Shown here piece after piece: positions 52,849 to 64,000 of a DNA stretch of 64,000 bases. Position 1 is the first letter of the stretch; each line of letters begins with the position of its first letter. Below the pieces are notes generated by a model that made no database searches, was not told where the DNA came from, and was given only the letters and a program-made list of their open reading frames with translations. Position numbers and translations under genes: made by a program. This DNA comes from an uncultured Eubacteriales bacterium (GTDB lineage: Bacteria > Bacillota > Clostridia > Oscillospirales > Acutalibacteraceae), in the NCBI GenBank assembly GCA_934546985.1, contig CAKTEE010000001.1:62001-126000 (forward strand), in the 5' to 3' direction.

Positions 52849-53562
52849 ATGATGGAATTCAGAGCATTAAAAGGGAAACGTATTGAGGTAGAAGTGAATG
52901 GTGAAAAATTTTTAAGGCATGTAGTGCAAACGCATTATATCCAGATAGGGGAAGATTATCTTGAAATCATAGAAAAATATGTAAAGTCAATTTATCAGCA
53001 GGGTGATATTATTTCTATCAGCGAAAAGATTATCGCCCTTTGCCAGAAACGGGTGGTTTACAAAAAGGATATGAAGATCAGCTGGCTGGCGAAGTTTCTG
53101 TCAAAATTTGCAATGAAATCGGATGCCGGATGCGGTGTAGATAACGTATACAAAATGCAATTTGCCATTCATTTATGCGGAAAACTGAAAGTTATTTGGG
53201 CGGCGGTTGCCGCAGGCGTATGTAAGCTTTTTGGCAGAAAGGGTGTATTCTATGAAATCACAGGGCCTGAAATCAGCGGTTTAGACGGGTTTTACGGACA
53301 TATTTTTAAAGACTATGATAATTTTGGAATTAGGATTCCGGAAAACCCGGCCGGCGTGTGCAATGAAATTTATGAAAAATTGGGTATTCAGTCCATGATT
53401 GTTGATGCAAATGATTTTAATGCTATTGTGTTAGGTAAATGTGATTCCATAACGTATGATGACGATACGCTCGTAAAATTTGTTCTGGATAATCCGGCGG
53501 GACAGGATAAAACCTTGACGCCAATCGTTTTAATCAGGAAAGCAGAAACAGCAGAACCGTGA
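52849..53562 (+). CDS. CofE-like (F420-0:gamma-glutamyl ligase family) protein
   Basis: 237 residues. After an N-terminal strand region, it follows the F420 ligase fold: GDIISISEKIIALCQKRVV, GPEISGLDGFYG, IRIPENPAGVCNEIYEKLG and VDANDFNAIVLGK. These organisms do not make F420, so the activity is probably amide ligation on another substrate, or it is a structural relative. ATG 52849 follows GAGGAAGAGGG. In the same frame, directly after its TGA, runs a 45-codon tail ending in a sorting-signal-like sequence (53563-53697). Confidence 0.75.
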   Translation: MMEFRALKGKRIEVEVNGEKFLRHVVQTHYIQIGEDYLEIIEKYVKSIYQQGDIISISEKIIALCQKRVVYKKDMKISWLAKFLSKFAMKSDAGCGVDNVYKMQFAIHLCGKLKVIWAAVAAGVCKLFGRKGVFYEITGPEISGLDGFYGHIFKDYDNFGIRIPENPAGVCNEIYEKLGIQSMIVDANDFNAIVLGKCDSITYDDDTLVKFVLDNPAGQDKTLTPIVLIRKAETAEP

Positions 53563-53697
53563 ACAACTGCGAAAGGAACCGATGAAGTTTCTGACAAAAA
53601 TCCAAATATTGGAGACGGTCGTATTTCGGTACAGCTGGGCGTAGCATTGCTTTTCGTAAGTATTATTGGTATTGCTGCCAGCAGAAAACGCAAATAA
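53563..53697 (+). pseudogene. Remnant of a cell-surface sorting signal
   Basis: In frame with the CofE-like gene, just past its stop codon: TTAKGTDEVSDKNPNIGDG, a hydrophobic stretch (ISVQLGVALLFVSIIGIAA) and SRKRK before TAA. This is the layout of sortase sorting signals (NPxTG-like NPNIG, membrane helix, positive tail), with Ile in place of Thr. It has no start of its own. Either the end of a lost surface protein or a tail cut off from a fusion by the TGA. Confidence 0.6.
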
Positions 53698-53778
53698 TAA
53701 ATGAATCCATAAAATGTGAACTAAAAAATAAAAATAAATCCCCTGATGCAGGAAAATAAAATTGCAACAGAGGATTGA

Positions 53779-53818
53779 AAAAGGAACGGCATTGCCTTTA
53801 TGGCACCGTTCCTTTTTA
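53779..53818 (+). terminator. Terminator upstream of rpoB
   Basis: AAAGGAACGG pairs with CCGTTCCTTT with an inner TGCC/GGCA stem, followed by T's. Ends transcription from the CofE-like gene before the rpoB promoter. Confidence 0.88.
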
Positions 53819-53898
53819 TTGTTTAATATTAAAAAATATTTATTTAGTTTAAATCGGTTTACTGCTTAAAAAATTAATAGCTTTTAAAAATAAAAGTG

Positions 53899-53927
53899 TT
53901 GACAAATGAAGGGATTAGCAGTAAAAT
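53899..53927 (+). promoter_or_regulatory. rpoB: rpoB promoter
   Basis: TTGACA (53899-53904), 17-base spacer, TAAAAT (53922-53927). Gives a leader of about 170 bases with a hairpin TTGTGG/CCACAA near 54051-54079. rpoB therefore has its own promoter here rather than relying on an upstream rplJL. Confidence 0.75.
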
Positions 53928-54102
53928 ATTAAAATGTATCAAAATGCGTTAATATACCCTTGCAGTCAGCTTACTTTTGCTATTATAGCACAAAGATCTT
54001 TCGATTGCAAGTAAGATATTACAAAATAACGCACGTTAGGATCTGCCTTTGTGGTGAAAACGCCGTGGTGGCCACAATAAAAGAACGGAGTGATTCAAGC
54101 CT

Positions 54103-57100
54103 ATGGTGAAAGTAAAACCAGTGCAGCTTGGGACAACCGAGCGTATGTCGTTCTCAAAAATCAATGAGGTTATGGAAATGCCGAACCTGATTGAGGTGCA
54201 GAAAAATTCCTACCAGTGGTTCCTTGACGAGGGCCTGCGGGAGGTATTAAAAGACGTGTCCGGTATCAAGGATTATACCGGAAATCTGGTTTTGGATTTT
54301 ATTGACTACAAAATGGACGATAAGCCAAAATACGGGGTTGAGGAGTGTAAGGAACGTGATTCCACCTATTCTGCGCCGATGCGTGTACGCGCGCGTTTGC
54401 TGAATAAAGAAACAGGTGAAATCAAAGAATCTGAGGTTTACATGGGCGACTTTCCGCTGATGACGGAAAGCGGCACTTTTGTTATAAACGGCGCGGAGCG
54501 CGTTATTGTTTCCCAGCTTGTGCGTTCCCCTGGCGTATATTACGGCATGACTTATGATAAAACGGGTAAGAAGCTCTTTACCAATACGGTCATTCCAAAC
54601 CGCGGCGCATGGCTGGAGTATGAAACGGACGCTAACGACCTGTTTTATGTTCGTATAGATAAAAACAGAAAGCTCTTTATTACAACATTCATTCGTTCTT
54701 TAGGCCTTGGTTCCGATGCGGAGATTCTTGAGATGTTCGGACCGGATGAACGTATTGTTGCAACTATTGAGAAAGATACAACCAAGAACACGGAAGAAGC
54801 TTTGCTGGAAGTTTACAAAAAGCTTCGCCCGGGAGAACCGCCGACCGTGGATACCGCTCAGGCTCATATTGACGGCTTGTTCTTTGATGCCCATCGTTAT
54901 GATCTTTCCCGTGTGGGTCGCTATAAATACAATAAAAAACTTGCCATTGGCGCGCGCCTTACGGGTCAGCGGCTTTCCCGCCCCATTGCAAACCCGAACA
55001 CCGGGGAACTGATGGCGGAGGAAGGCGAGCTTCTCAGCCGCGATAAGGCGGAAGAGATTGAACGCGCAGGCGTCAGCGTGGCTTATGTTACTGTAGAAGA
55101 GAAGGAAGTAAAAGTATTCTCCAACGGTATGGTAGATATTGCCGACTACGTTGACGTTAATAAAATCAATATGTATGAATGCGGCATTAATGAAAAGGTT
55201 TCCTACAATGTATTGATGGAAATTATTGATAAATGCGGCGATGATATTGACGCACTGCGTGATGAAATTACCGCACGGCAGGATGATTTGATTCCAAAAC
55301 ACATTACGATTGATGATATTTTTGCATCCATTAATTACCTGAACTGTCTTGACCACGGCATCGGTACAACGGACGATATTGACCATTTGGGCAACCGCCG
55401 TATTCGTTCTGTCGGCGAACTGCTCCAGAACCAGTTCCGCATCGGTTTTACCCGTATGGAACGCGTAGTACGTGAGCGTATGGCGGCACAGACGCAGGAT
55501 TCAGATAATATCACGCCCCAGTCCCTTATCAATATCCGTCCGGTTGTTGCGGCAATTAAAGAATTTTTCGGTTCCTCCCCATTGTCGCAGTTTATGGACC
55601 AGACGAACCCGCTTGCAGAATTAACCCATAAGCGCCGTCTTTCCGCGCTTGGTCCCGGCGGTCTTTCCCGTGACAGGGCGGGGTTCGAGGTGCGTGACGT
55701 ACATTACAGCCATTATGGGCGCATGTGCCCGATTGAAACGCCGGAAGGTCCGAACATCGGTTTGATTTCCTATCTTGCAACATTTGCACGCATCAATGAG
55801 TACGGTTTTATTGAAGCGCCGTACCGCCGTGTAGATAAGGAAACCGGCATTGTTTTGGATGAGGTTGTTTACATGACTGCGGACGTGGAAGACGATTATA
55901 TCGTTGCGCAGGCAAATGAACCGCTGGATGAAGAGGGGCATTTTGTTCGCCAGAAAATCAACGCACGTTTCCGTGATGAGTTTATTGAAATTGAAAATAA
56001 GGCTGCGGACTTCATGGACGTTTCCCCAAAAATGGTTGTGTCCGTAGCTACCAGTATGATTCCGTTCCTCGAAAACGATGACGCCAACCGTGCACTGATG
56101 GGTTCCAACATGCAGCGTCAGGCAGTGCCGCTGCTGAAAACGCAGGCGCCGCTGGTCGGTACCGGTATGGAATACAAAGCCGGCGTTGACTCCGGTGTTG
56201 CGGTAATTGCCAAACGTGCAGGTGTGGTTTCCAAGCTCAGCGCAAGGGAGATTGAAATCCGCACGCCGGAAGGTGAAATTGACAATTATCATATTATTAA
56301 ATTCCTGCGTTCCAATCAAGGTACCTGTATTAACCAGCGTCCGGTGGTAAACCTCGGCGATTATGTTGAGGCAAATCAGGTAATCGCTGATGGACCTGCA
56401 ACCGACCATGGTGAAATTTCTTTGGGTAAAAATGCCCTTATCGGTTTTATGACATGGGAAGGTTATAACTACGAGGATGCTGTTCTGCTGAATGAGAGGG
56501 TAGTGCGTGAAGACGTATATACCTCTATCCATATTGAAGAATATGAAACCGAAGCCCGTGACACCAAGCTTGGGCCGGAAGATATTACCCGTGATATTCC
56601 AAACGTTGGTGAAGACGCTCTTAAGGATTTGGACGAATTCGGTATTATCCGTGTGGGTGCGGAAGTACACTCCGGCGATATTCTTGTTGGTAAGGTTACA
56701 CCGAAGGGTGAAACAGAGCTGACTGCCGAAGAACGCCTTTTGCGTGCAATTTTCGGCGAGAAGGCAAGAGAAGTAAGAGATACTTCTCTGCGCGTACCGC
56801 ATGGTGAATACGGTATTGTTGTGGATGTTAAAGTCTTTACCCGTGCGAATTCCGATGAACTGAACCCGGGCGTTAATATGATTGTCCGTTGCTATATTGC
56901 ACAGAAACGTAAAATCAGCGTGGGCGATAAGATGGCGGGACGTCATGGTAATAAGGGTGTTGTTTCCCGCATTATGGCGCAGGAGGATATGCCGTTCCTT
57001 GCCGACGGTACACCGTTGGATATTGTACTGAACCCGTTGGGTGTTCCTTCTCGTATGAACATCGGTCAGGTGCTTGAAGTGCATCTTGGTTATGCGGCGC

Positions 57101-57861
57101 GCTTGCTGGGCTGGAAATTTATGACCCCTGTTTTTGACGGCGCGCATGAAGCGGATATTCGTGACGCCCTTAGGGAAGCAAATCAGCGGGAAGATGGAAA
57201 GAGCATCGTTTACGATGGGCGTACAGGTATGCCGTTTGATAATCCAATCACTGTCGGCGTTATGTACTTCCTGAAGCTCCACCATTTGGTAGATGATAAA
57301 ATTCATGCGCGTTCCACCGGTCCGTATTCCCTTGTAACACAGCAGCCGCTCGGCGGTAAGGCGCAGTTCGGCGGCCAGCGTTTCGGTGAAATGGAAGTTT
57401 GGGCGCTGGAAGCTTACGGTGCGGCTTATACTCTGCAGGAAATCCTGACAGTAAAATCCGATGACGTTGTCGGACGTGTAAAAACTTATGAGGCTATTGT
57501 TAAAGGACAGAATGTCCCGACGCCGGGTATTCCGGAATCCTTTAAGGTTCTCATTAAAGAGCTTCAGTCCCTTGGCCTTGATGTCAAGGTTCTTGATAAA
57601 GATGATATAGAGATTGATTTGCGGCAGACGTTTGACGGCGATGATGTCGGTCTGACGCCTGCTGATGATGAAGCATTCAGCGAAATTAATGATGTTTCCG
57701 AAGATGATGGTTTTGCCATTGATAACGAAAGTGAAGAAGAAGGCGAAATCAGCGAGGAAATTATTGAAGGGCTGGAAGAAGCGGATATTCTTGAAGACGA
57801 GTCCATCGGCAATGATTTTTTTGCGGGTGATTTGGTCGATATCGAAGACGACGCAGAATAA
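54103..57861 (+). CDS. rpoB: RNA polymerase beta subunit
   Basis: 1252 residues. Starts [19 protein letters not shown]. The rifampicin region [20 protein letters not shown] and [11 protein letters not shown] (about 489-520) has the usual sensitive residues (Gln, Asp, His, Ser). Later [15 protein letters not shown] and [24 protein letters not shown] are the conserved catalytic-core and C-terminal clamp motifs. After about residue 1180 it has a roughly 70-residue very acidic tail. ATG 54103 is 12 bases from GGAG, a wide spacing. Followed by rpoC 26 bases later. Confidence 0.99.
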   Translation: MVKVKPVQLGTTERMSFSKINEVMEMPNLIEVQKNSYQWFLDEGLREVLKDVSGIKDYTGNLVLDFIDYKMDDKPKYGVEECKERDSTYSAPMRVRARLLNKETGEIKESEVYMGDFPLMTESGTFVINGAERVIVSQLVRSPGVYYGMTYDKTGKKLFTNTVIPNRGAWLEYETDANDLFYVRIDKNRKLFITTFIRSLGLGSDAEILEMFGPDERIVATIEKDTTKNTEEALLEVYKKLRPGEPPTVDTAQAHIDGLFFDAHRYDLSRVGRYKYNKKLAIGARLTGQRLSRPIANPNTGELMAEEGELLSRDKAEEIERAGVSVAYVTVEEKEVKVFSNGMVDIADYVDVNKINMYECGINEKVSYNVLMEIIDKCGDDIDALRDEITARQDDLIPKHITIDDIFASINYLNCLDHGIGTTDDIDHLGNRRIRSVGELLQNQFRIGFTRMERVVRERMAAQTQDSDNITPQSLINIRPVVAAIKEFFGSSPLSQFMDQTNPLAELTHKRRLSALGPGGLSRDRAGFEVRDVHYSHYGRMCPIETPEGPNIGLISYLATFARINEYGFIEAPYRRVDKETGIVLDEVVYMTADVEDDYIVAQANEPLDEEGHFVRQKINARFRDEFIEIENKAADFMDVSPKMVVSVATSMIPFLENDDANRALMGSNMQRQAVPLLKTQAPLVGTGMEYKAGVDSGVAVIAKRAGVVSKLSAREIEIRTPEGEIDNYHIIKFLRSNQGTCINQRPVVNLGDYVEANQVIADGPATDHGEISLGKNALIGFMTWEGYNYEDAVLLNERVVREDVYTSIHIEEYETEARDTKLGPEDITRDIPNVGEDALKDLDEFGIIRVGAEVHSGDILVGKVTPKGETELTAEERLLRAIFGEKAREVRDTSLRVPHGEYGIVVDVKVFTRANSDELNPGVNMIVRCYIAQKRKISVGDKMAGRHGNKGVVSRIMAQEDMPFLADGTPLDIVLNPLGVPSRMNIGQVLEVHLGYAARLLGWKFMTPVFDGAHEADIRDALREANQREDGKSIVYDGRTGMPFDNPITVGVMYFLKLHHLVDDKIHARSTGPYSLVTQQPLGGKAQFGGQRFGEMEVWALEAYGAAYTLQEILTVKSDDVVGRVKTYEAIVKGQNVPTPGIPESFKVLIKELQSLGLDVKVLDKDDIEIDLRQTFDGDDVGLTPADDEAFSEINDVSEDDGFAIDNESEEEGEISEEIIEGLEEADILEDESIGNDFFAGDLVDIEDDAE

Positions 57862-57887
57862 AATTTGAATGGAAGAAGGGGTCGTTA

Positions 57888-60800
57888 GTGGAGTTTAACG
57901 CATTTGAGTCAATTAAAATCGGACTTGCTTCACCGGAACAGATCAGGAGCTGGTCTTACGGCGAGGTTAAGAAACCGGAAACCATAAACTACCGTACCTT
58001 GAAGCCGGAGCGCGATGGCTTGTTCTGCGAACGTATTTTTGGACCGCAGAAGGACTGGGAGTGCCATTGCGGAAAGTATAAACGCATCCGCTATAAAGGG
58101 AAAATCTGTGAACGATGCGGCGTTGAAATTACCCGTTCCAAGGTTCGCCGTGAGCGTATGGGCAGCATTGAGCTGGCAGCGCCGGTTTCCCATATCTGGT
58201 ATTTTAAGGGTATTCCGTCACGTATGGGCCTGATTTTGGATATTTCTCCGCGCTATCTGGAAAAGGTTCTTTATTTCGCATTATATATTGTGATTGATCC
58301 GGGTTCTACGCCGCTTCAGAAAATGCAGACCCTTTCTGATAAAGAATACCGGGAAATGAAAGAAAAGTATGAAGATGAATTTGAAGCAGGCATGGGCGCG
58401 GAAGCCATTAAAAAGCTGCTTCAGGAAATTGATGTGGACGCTTTAGCAACAGAGCTGAAAGAGGAGCTGGAGACTGCACAGGGGCAGAAACGAATCCGTT
58501 TGCTTAAGCGATTGGAAGTTGTGGAATCTTTCCGTCAGTCCGGTAACCGTCCGGAATGGATGATTCTGGATGTTATTCCTGTTATCCCGCCGGATCTACG
58601 ACCAATGGTACAGTTGGACGGCGGACGTTTTGCAACATCAGACCTGAATGATTTGTATCGCCGCGTTATTAACCGTAATAACCGCTTGCAGCGTTTGCTG
58701 CAATTAGGTGCACCGGAAATTATTGTGCGCAATGAAAAGCGGATGCTGCAGGAAGCTGTAGACGCGTTGATTGATAACGGACGCCGCGGCCGTCCGGTGA
58801 CAGGGCCGAATAACCGTCCGCTGAAATCCCTTTCCGATATGCTCAAAGGTAAGCAGGGACGTTTCCGCCAGAATCTGTTGGGTAAGCGTGTTGACTATTC
58901 CGGTCGTTCCGTTATTGTTGTTGGTCCGGAACTTAAACTTTATCAGTGCGGTTTGCCGAAAGAGATGGCATTGGAACTGTTTAAGCCTTTTGTAATGAAA
59001 CGCTTGGTAGAAACCGGCGACGCGGGTAATATAAAATCTGCCCGTAAGATGGTAGAGCGTTCCAACAATAAGGTTTGGGATGCATTAGAAATTGTTATTA
59101 AAGACCATCCGGTTATGCTCAACCGTGCGCCGACACTTCACCGACTGGGTATTCAGGCGTTTGAGCCTGTTTTGGTAGAAGGCCGTGCGATTAAATTGCA
59201 TCCATTGGTTTGTACTGCGTTTAACGCTGACTTTGACGGTGACCAGATGGCAGTTCATGTGCCGCTTTCTGCGGAAGCGCAGGCGGAGGCTCGTTTCCTG
59301 ATGCTTGCGGCAAACAATTTGCTCAAACCGTCAGACGGTAAGCCAGTTGCTGTTCCAACACAGGATATGGTGCTTGGTTCCTATTACCTGACCCTTGTAA
59401 AACCGGGCTGTGAGCCGGGAGAGGGAAAAGTATTCCGCGATAAGAACGAAGCCGTTATGGCTTACGAATCCGGTGTTATCGGATTGCATGCGCCAATCAA
59501 AATCCGTTTTTCAAAGGAAATTGACGGCGAGATTCATTCCCGATTAGTAGAGACTACCATTGGCCGCGTTATTTTTAATGAGCCGGTTCCGCAGGATCTT
59601 GGTTTTGTAGACCGCAGTATTCCCGAAAATGAATTTAAACTGGAAGTTGACTTTCTGATTAATAAAAAGACCCTTGGTAAGCTCATAGACCGCTGTATTC
59701 GTGTGCACGGCACTGCGCGTACCGCTGATGTGCTTGACCGTATTAAAGCACAGGGATATAAATATTCTACCCGAAGCGGTATTACCGTTGCTGTTTCTGA
59801 TGCAACCATTCCGCCGACAAAGGCAGGTTTGCTTGCAGAGGCAGAACAGAAAATTGATAAAATTACGAAAAACTTCCGCCGCGGTCTTATCAGCAACGAG
59901 GAACGTTACCGCCATGTTGTAAAAACATGGGAAACCGTTACCAATCAGGTTTCCAACGACTTAACAACGAACCTTGATAATTACAATCCGATTTATATGA
60001 TGGTTGATTCCGGAGCCCGTGGTTCCCAGAGCCAGTTGCGTCAGCTTGCCGGTATGCGTGGATTGATTGCAAATACTTCCGGACGTACCATTGAAGTTCC
60101 GATTCGTTCTAATTACCGTGAAGGTTTGAATGTACAGGAGTACTTCATTTCCTCCCGTGGTGCGCGTAAAGGTCTTGCCGATACTGCGCTTCGTACGGCG
60201 GACTCCGGTTATCTGACCCGCCGCCTTGTTGACGTATCGCAGGATGTCATTATCCGTGAAAAGGATTGCGGTACGACAAACGGCATTATGGTTTATGATA
60301 TTAAAGACGGAAACGAAATGATTGAAGAAATGACGGAACGTCTGGTTGGACGTTTCCTTGCAGAACCGATTATCAATCAGGAAACCGGCGAAGTCGTAAT
60401 GGATACAGAACGTATGATGACAGAAGACGACGCAAAGCGAATTGCCGCTACTGGAATCAAAAAGGTAAAAATCCGTTCTCTGTTGACATGTCAGGCAAAA
60501 CACGGCGTTTGTATCAAGTGTTACGGTTCTAACTTGGCAACTGGCGACCCAGTTACTGTCGGCGAAGCGGTTGGTATTATTGCCGCACAGTCTATCGGTG
60601 AGCCTGGTACCCAGCTAACTATGCGTACATTCCATACGGGCGGTGTCGCATCTTCTGCGGATATTACACAGGGTCTTCCGCGTGTTGAGGAACTTTTTGA
60701 AGCCCGCAAGCCGAAGCATCTTGCTATTATCAGTGAGATTGACGGTGAGGTTACTTTCCAGGAAATCAAAAAGAACCGCCATATTGTCATTCTGAATAAG

Positions 60801-61475
60801 GAGACAATGGAAGAAGCCAGCTATTTGATTCCTTATGGTTCCCGCGTGCGTGTGCATGAAGGCGACCATATTCAGGCAGGCGAAATGCTGACGGAAGGTT
60901 CCGTTAACCCGCATGACGTTCTTGCCATCCGAGGTGTTGATGCTGTGCATGATTACCTGATTCAGGAAGTACAGCGTGTTTACCGTATGCAGGGTGTTGA
61001 TATCAACGATAAGCATATAGAGGTTATCGTCCGCCAAATGATGCGTAAAATCCGTGTGGATGAAGCGGGAAGTACCGCGTTCCTCCCAGGGACTACCATT
61101 GATAAGAGTGAATTTGAATATGAAAATGCCCAAATTCGTGCGCGCATTGCCGCAGGCGAAGAGGGGTTGGAGGAAGCAACCTGTATTCCTGTTCTTATGG
61201 GTATTACCAAAGCTTCCCTTGCTACAGATTCTTTCCTGTCTGCCGCTTCTTTCCAGGAAACGACAAGGGTTCTGACCGATGCCGCTATCAAAGGCAAGGT
61301 TGACCCGCTGATGGGATTAAAAGAAAACGTAATTATCGGTAAGCTGGTTCCTGCCGGAACAGGCATGAAATGCTACCATGATGTCCAGATTCATAAAAAT
61401 ATAGAAGATGATGAAGATTTTGATGAATCTGAGGATAATTTAACAGAACAAGTGTTGACAAACAGTGTTTCATAG
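57888..61475 (+). CDS. rpoC: RNA polymerase beta' subunit
   Basis: 1195 residues. N-terminal zinc ribbon [20 protein letters not shown], bridge region NADFDGD (about 445-451, three catalytic Asp for Mg), the second zinc site with [16 protein letters not shown], and the trigger-loop region [14 protein letters not shown]-terminus acidic ([11 protein letters not shown]). GTG 57888 with GAAGGGG upstream. No gene for the L7Ae-like protein (rplGB/ybxF) found between it and rpsL, where many Firmicutes have one. Confidence 0.99.
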   Translation: MEFNAFESIKIGLASPEQIRSWSYGEVKKPETINYRTLKPERDGLFCERIFGPQKDWECHCGKYKRIRYKGKICERCGVEITRSKVRRERMGSIELAAPVSHIWYFKGIPSRMGLILDISPRYLEKVLYFALYIVIDPGSTPLQKMQTLSDKEYREMKEKYEDEFEAGMGAEAIKKLLQEIDVDALATELKEELETAQGQKRIRLLKRLEVVESFRQSGNRPEWMILDVIPVIPPDLRPMVQLDGGRFATSDLNDLYRRVINRNNRLQRLLQLGAPEIIVRNEKRMLQEAVDALIDNGRRGRPVTGPNNRPLKSLSDMLKGKQGRFRQNLLGKRVDYSGRSVIVVGPELKLYQCGLPKEMALELFKPFVMKRLVETGDAGNIKSARKMVERSNNKVWDALEIVIKDHPVMLNRAPTLHRLGIQAFEPVLVEGRAIKLHPLVCTAFNADFDGDQMAVHVPLSAEAQAEARFLMLAANNLLKPSDGKPVAVPTQDMVLGSYYLTLVKPGCEPGEGKVFRDKNEAVMAYESGVIGLHAPIKIRFSKEIDGEIHSRLVETTIGRVIFNEPVPQDLGFVDRSIPENEFKLEVDFLINKKTLGKLIDRCIRVHGTARTADVLDRIKAQGYKYSTRSGITVAVSDATIPPTKAGLLAEAEQKIDKITKNFRRGLISNEERYRHVVKTWETVTNQVSNDLTTNLDNYNPIYMMVDSGARGSQSQLRQLAGMRGLIANTSGRTIEVPIRSNYREGLNVQEYFISSRGARKGLADTALRTADSGYLTRRLVDVSQDVIIREKDCGTTNGIMVYDIKDGNEMIEEMTERLVGRFLAEPIINQETGEVVMDTERMMTEDDAKRIAATGIKKVKIRSLLTCQAKHGVCIKCYGSNLATGDPVTVGEAVGIIAAQSIGEPGTQLTMRTFHTGGVASSADITQGLPRVEELFEARKPKHLAIISEIDGEVTFQEIKKNRHIVILNKETMEEASYLIPYGSRVRVHEGDHIQAGEMLTEGSVNPHDVLAIRGVDAVHDYLIQEVQRVYRMQGVDINDKHIEVIVRQMMRKIRVDEAGSTAFLPGTTIDKSEFEYENAQIRARIAAGEEGLEEATCIPVLMGITKASLATDSFLSAASFQETTRVLTDAAIKGKVDPLMGLKENVIIGKLVPAGTGMKCYHDVQIHKNIEDDEDFDESEDNLTEQVLTNSVS

Positions 61476-61518
61476 TGTTAAAATTAAAAAATGTGTGAAA
61501 CCATTGTTTTTGGTGATT

Positions 61519-61539
61519 AGGGGAAGTTTTTCTTCCCCT
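61519..61539 (+). other. Hairpin between rpoC and rpsL
   Basis: AGGGGAAG pairs with CTTCCCCT around TTTTT. T-rich sequence follows only after about 10 bases, so it is probably an mRNA-processing or weak-attenuation hairpin rather than a full terminator. Confidence 0.5.
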
Positions 61540-61573
61540 GCACATATATCTTTTTCGCCTGAGGAGGTGTAAT

Positions 61574-61996
61574 ATGCCAACCTTTAATCAGCTCGTCCGT
61601 ACCGGAAGAGAAGAAATCGTGAAGAAGTCTAAAGCCCCTGCAATGAACAAGGGCTGGAACAGCAAGAAGCGCATTGCCATTGATCAGGATTCCCCGCAAA
61701 AGCGCGGTGTGTGCACAGCTGTTAAGACAATGACCCCTAAGAAGCCAAACTCTGCCCTTCGTAAGATTGCCAGAGTCCGTTTGTCAAACGGTATTGAGGT
61801 TTCCGCGTACATCCCGGGTATCGGCCATAATCTGCAGGAGCATAGTGTGGTAATGATCCGTGGTGGACGTGTAAAGGACCTTCCTGGTGTTCGTTATCAC
61901 GTTATTCGTGGTACTCTCGACACACAGGGTGTTGCCAAGAGAATGCAGGGTCGTTCCAAATACGGCGCTAAGCGCCCGAAGGCAGCAAAAAAATAA
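61574..61996 (+). CDS. rpsL: Ribosomal protein S12
   Basis: 140 residues, typical S12: [13 protein letters not shown] at the start, [20 protein letters not shown] (streptomycin-site Lys, wild-type) and [20 protein letters not shown] 61574 follows GAGGAGG. The first ribosomal gene of the str-type operon; rpsG follows after 156 bases with a short AT-rich stretch (TATATAATATATATGG) that might hold a weak promoter. Confidence 0.99.
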   Translation: MPTFNQLVRTGREEIVKKSKAPAMNKGWNSKKRIAIDQDSPQKRGVCTAVKTMTPKKPNSALRKIARVRLSNGIEVSAYIPGIGHNLQEHSVVMIRGGRVKDLPGVRYHVIRGTLDTQGVAKRMQGRSKYGAKRPKAAKK

Positions 61997-62152
61997 TCAG
62001 GACAGATTCTTTCATGCAGGTTGTATAGTGTAATTTGCAGCAGCCCAATGTATGAAATTATATATATAATATATATGGTTTCTTCATTGGCGCCGACGAG
62101 AGTTTTGTCACTCGAGTACCGATGATATCATTATGTGAAGGAGGGAAGCGAA

Positions 62153-62623
62153 GTGCCAAGAAGAGGCCAGATCGCAAAACGTGATGTTTTGCCAGATCCG
62201 CTTTACAAATCAAAGTTAGTCACACGTCTGATCAACAGCGTAATGTATGACGGTAAAAAGGGTGTTGCCCAGAAGATCGTTTACGGTGCGTTTGATATTA
62301 TCAGAGAAAAGACCGGCAGAGAGCCGTTGGAAGTTTTCGAGGAGTCTATGGAGCATATCATGCCGCTGCTCGAAGTAAAGGCCCGCCGTGTCGGCGGTGC
62401 AACCTATCAGGTGCCGATTGAAGTCCGCCCTGAAAGAAAGCAGACCCTCGGTCTGCGCTGGCTGACAATGTTTGCCCGCAAGCGTTCTGAAAGAACCATG
62501 AAGGAAAGGCTTGCAAACGAAATCCTCGATGCCATCAACGGTGTTGGCGGCGCAGCTAAAAAGCGTGAGGATACCCATAAAATGGCGGAAGCCAACAAGG
62601 CTTTTGCTCATTACAGATGGTAA
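62153..62623 (+). CDS. rpsG: Ribosomal protein S7
   Basis: 156 residues: [30 protein letters not shown], the 16S-binding basic region [21 protein letters not shown], and the C-terminal helix [13 protein letters not shown]. Primary binder of the 16S 3' domain. GTG 62153 follows AAGGAGGGA with correct spacing; the ATG-like start at 62135 is in the ribosome-binding region. 111 bases before fusA hold three small GC-rich hairpins (about 62633-62706). Confidence 0.98.
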   Translation: MPRRGQIAKRDVLPDPLYKSKLVTRLINSVMYDGKKGVAQKIVYGAFDIIREKTGREPLEVFEESMEHIMPLLEVKARRVGGATYQVPIEVRPERKQTLGLRWLTMFARKRSERTMKERLANEILDAINGVGGAAKKREDTHKMAEANKAFAHYRW

Positions 62624-62734
62624 TTTTTCATCCCGCCGTATGGCGGAGATAGCGATAGAACGTGCAGCATAAGGCTGCAGGCGGCTTTGCCGGTTTATTC
62701 CGGCGTATAGCTGTTCAATACTAAGGAGGACAAT

Positions 62735-64000
62735 ATGCCAAGACAGGTTCCGCTAGAGCTTACAAGAAATATTGGTATTATGGCTCATATTGACGCCGGT
62801 AAGACTACGACCACTGAGCGTATTCTCTATTACTGCGGCGTTAACCACAAGATCGGCGAAACCCACGATGGTACGGCAACCATGGACTGGATGGCGCAGG
62901 AGCAGGAAAGAGGTATTACTATTACCTCTGCTGCTACCACCGCTTTCTGGAAAAACCACCGTATTAACATTATTGATACCCCCGGACACGTTGACTTCAC
63001 TGTTGAAGTTGAACGTTCCCTGCGTGTACTGGACGGTTCCGTAACCGTTCTGTGTGCAAAGGGAGGCGTTGAACCTCAGTCTGAAACCGTATGGCGTCAG
63101 GCAGAGGAGTATAAAGTTCCGCGTATGGCGTATGTTAATAAGATGGATATCATGGGCGCTGATTTCTACCGTGTGGTTCAGATGATGAAGGACCGCCTGA
63201 AATGTAATGCTATCCCGATCCAGCTGCCTATCGGCAGTGAAGATACTTTCAAGGGCATTATTGACCTTGTGGAAATGAAAGCCTATGTTTATTATGATGA
63301 TCTCGGTAAGGATATCCGTGTTGAAGAGATTCCGGAAGATATGAAGGAACTTGCAGACAAATATCATACTGAGATGGTTGAGTGCATCGCTGAAATGGAT
63401 GATGAACTTCTCAACAAATATCTGGAAGGCGAAGAGCTGACCATTGATGAAATAAAGAAAACTATTCGTGCTGCAACAATTGCAAACCATATGGTCCCGG
63501 TAACCTGCGGTACCTCTTATCGTAATAAGGGTGTACAGAAGCTGCTGGATGCGATTGTTGATTATATGCCTGCACCGATTGATGTTCCTGCAATTAAGGG
63601 CGTTGATGCAGAAACCGGCGAAGAAGTGGAAAGGCATTCTTCTGATAATGAACCTTTCGCTGCTTTGGCGTTTAAAATTGCAACGGACCCGTTTGTAGGT
63701 AAGCTGTGCTTCTTCCGTGTTTATTCCGGTACAGTAACAGCCGGTACTCAGGTTTATAACTCCACGAAGGATAATAATGAAAGAATCGGACGTATTCTTC
63801 AGATGCATGCAAACCACAGGCAGGATATTGAAGTCTGCTATGCGGGTGATATTGCAGCTGCAGTCGGTCTTAAAAATACGACCACCGGCGATACCCTTTG
63901 TGATGAAAAGCATGCAGTTATTCTGGAATCCATGGAATTCCCAGAGCCGGTTATCCGTGTTGCGATTGAACCGAAAACAAAAGCCGGTCAGGAGAAGATG
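62735..64000 (+). CDS. fusA: Elongation factor G, N-terminal part (cut by window end)
   Basis: 422 codons present, the rest beyond the window. GTPase motifs: [14 protein letters not shown] (G1), [13 protein letters not shown] (G2), IDTPGHVDF (G3), NKMD (G4). GTS-containing region [15 protein letters not shown] (G5) is followed by the start of domain II ([21 protein letters not shown]). Catalyses translocation. ATG 62735 has AAGGAGG upstream. Confidence 0.99.
   Translation, partial: MPRQVPLELTRNIGIMAHIDAGKTTTTERILYYCGVNHKIGETHDGTATMDWMAQEQERGITITSAATTAFWKNHRINIIDTPGHVDFTVEVERSLRVLDGSVTVLCAKGGVEPQSETVWRQAEEYKVPRMAYVNKMDIMGADFYRVVQMMKDRLKCNAIPIQLPIGSEDTFKGIIDLVEMKAYVYYDDLGKDIRVEEIPEDMKELADKYHTEMVECIAEMDDELLNKYLEGEELTIDEIKKTIRAATIANHMVPVTCGTSYRNKGVQKLLDAIVDYMPAPIDVPAIKGVDAETGEEVERHSSDNEPFAALAFKIATDPFVGKLCFFRVYSGTVTAGTQVYNSTKDNNERIGRILQMHANHRQDIEVCYAGDIAAAVGLKNTTTGDTLCDEKHAVILESMEFPEPVIRVAIEPKTKAGQEKM

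Noticed and set aside
55621..57306. 561-codon minus-strand frame inside rpoB
   Set aside because: Antisense to the conserved rpoB core; no recognisable protein pattern.
62753..63913. 386-codon minus-strand frame at the window end
   Set aside because: Antisense to fusA, whose GTPase motifs are unambiguous on the plus strand.

Overview
The window reads as chromosomal DNA of a spore-forming, Gram-positive anaerobe of class Clostridia (Bacillota), probably in the Oscillospirales/Ruminococcaceae sphere. The evidence is a SigH-type sigma factor, SpoVB, YabP, YabQ and SpoIIE, an rpoB-rpoC-rpsL-rpsG-fusA block, many TTG start codons behind strong Shine-Dalgarno sequences, moderate-to-low GC, and no cytochrome or respiratory genes. 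Genus cannot be fixed from sequence alone.

Layout. 1-2.8 kb: SigH-like sigma factor, a small two-domain zinc-ribbon protein with a tRNA-like sequence in front of it, an FkbM methyltransferase and a DUF1292 protein. 3.0-7.0 kb: an OmpR-family response regulator, a multi-pass histidine kinase and a membrane glycosyltransferase in one operon. 7.1-11.2 kb: four tandem paralogous lipoprotein solute-binding proteins with no transporter, then a small secreted protein with its own near-consensus promoter. 11.2-17.6 kb: M20 dipeptidase and exonuclease III (minus strand), a lipoprotein, a cupin regulator, metG and tatD. 18.1-21.0 kb: a large secreted chitinase whose GH18 barrel appears in circularly permuted order. 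21.2-29.8 kb: a degenerate patatin-like protein, then recJ, relA/spoT, dtd, an MBL hydrolase, hemZ and a uridine-kinase-like gene. 29.8-36.2 kb: zinc-ribbon protein, purine nucleoside phosphorylase, then the Bacillus-like spoVB-mazG-(HU)-rqcP-yabP-yabQ-divIC-yabR order. 36.2-40.1 kb: amidohydrolase, a lone class I fumarase alpha subunit, hpf and an RNA methyltransferase. 40.4-42.1 kb: a secreted PHP-domain protein that shares its C-terminal module with the chitinase. 42.3-50.1 kb: a flavodoxin remnant, trpS, an aminotransferase, spoIIE, a QueG-like protein, bioB under a BirA-type operator, and a rhomboid-like membrane protein without a visible catalytic serine motif.

50.1-53.7 kb is the accessory, decaying part. 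Two roughly 340-bp direct repeats, each carrying a small XRE regulator gene (one copy has lost its start codon), flank a lipoprotein gene and gene fragments. A CofE-like gene follows, with an in-frame surface-sorting-type tail just past its stop codon. From 53.9 kb to the end, rpoB, rpoC, rpsL, rpsG and fusA (cut by the window edge) form the core transcription/translation block, with a promoter in front of rpoB.

Functional themes are sporulation and division (sigH, spoVB, yabP, yabQ, divIC, spoIIE), stress and translation quality control (relA, dtd, rqcP, hpf), and secreted or surface proteins. The most unusual observations are the permuted GH18 chitinase and its shared C-terminal module, the duplicated solute-binding-protein block, and the duplicated XRE gene with recurring palindromic operators. 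Everything here was read by eye; no database or structure search was run.
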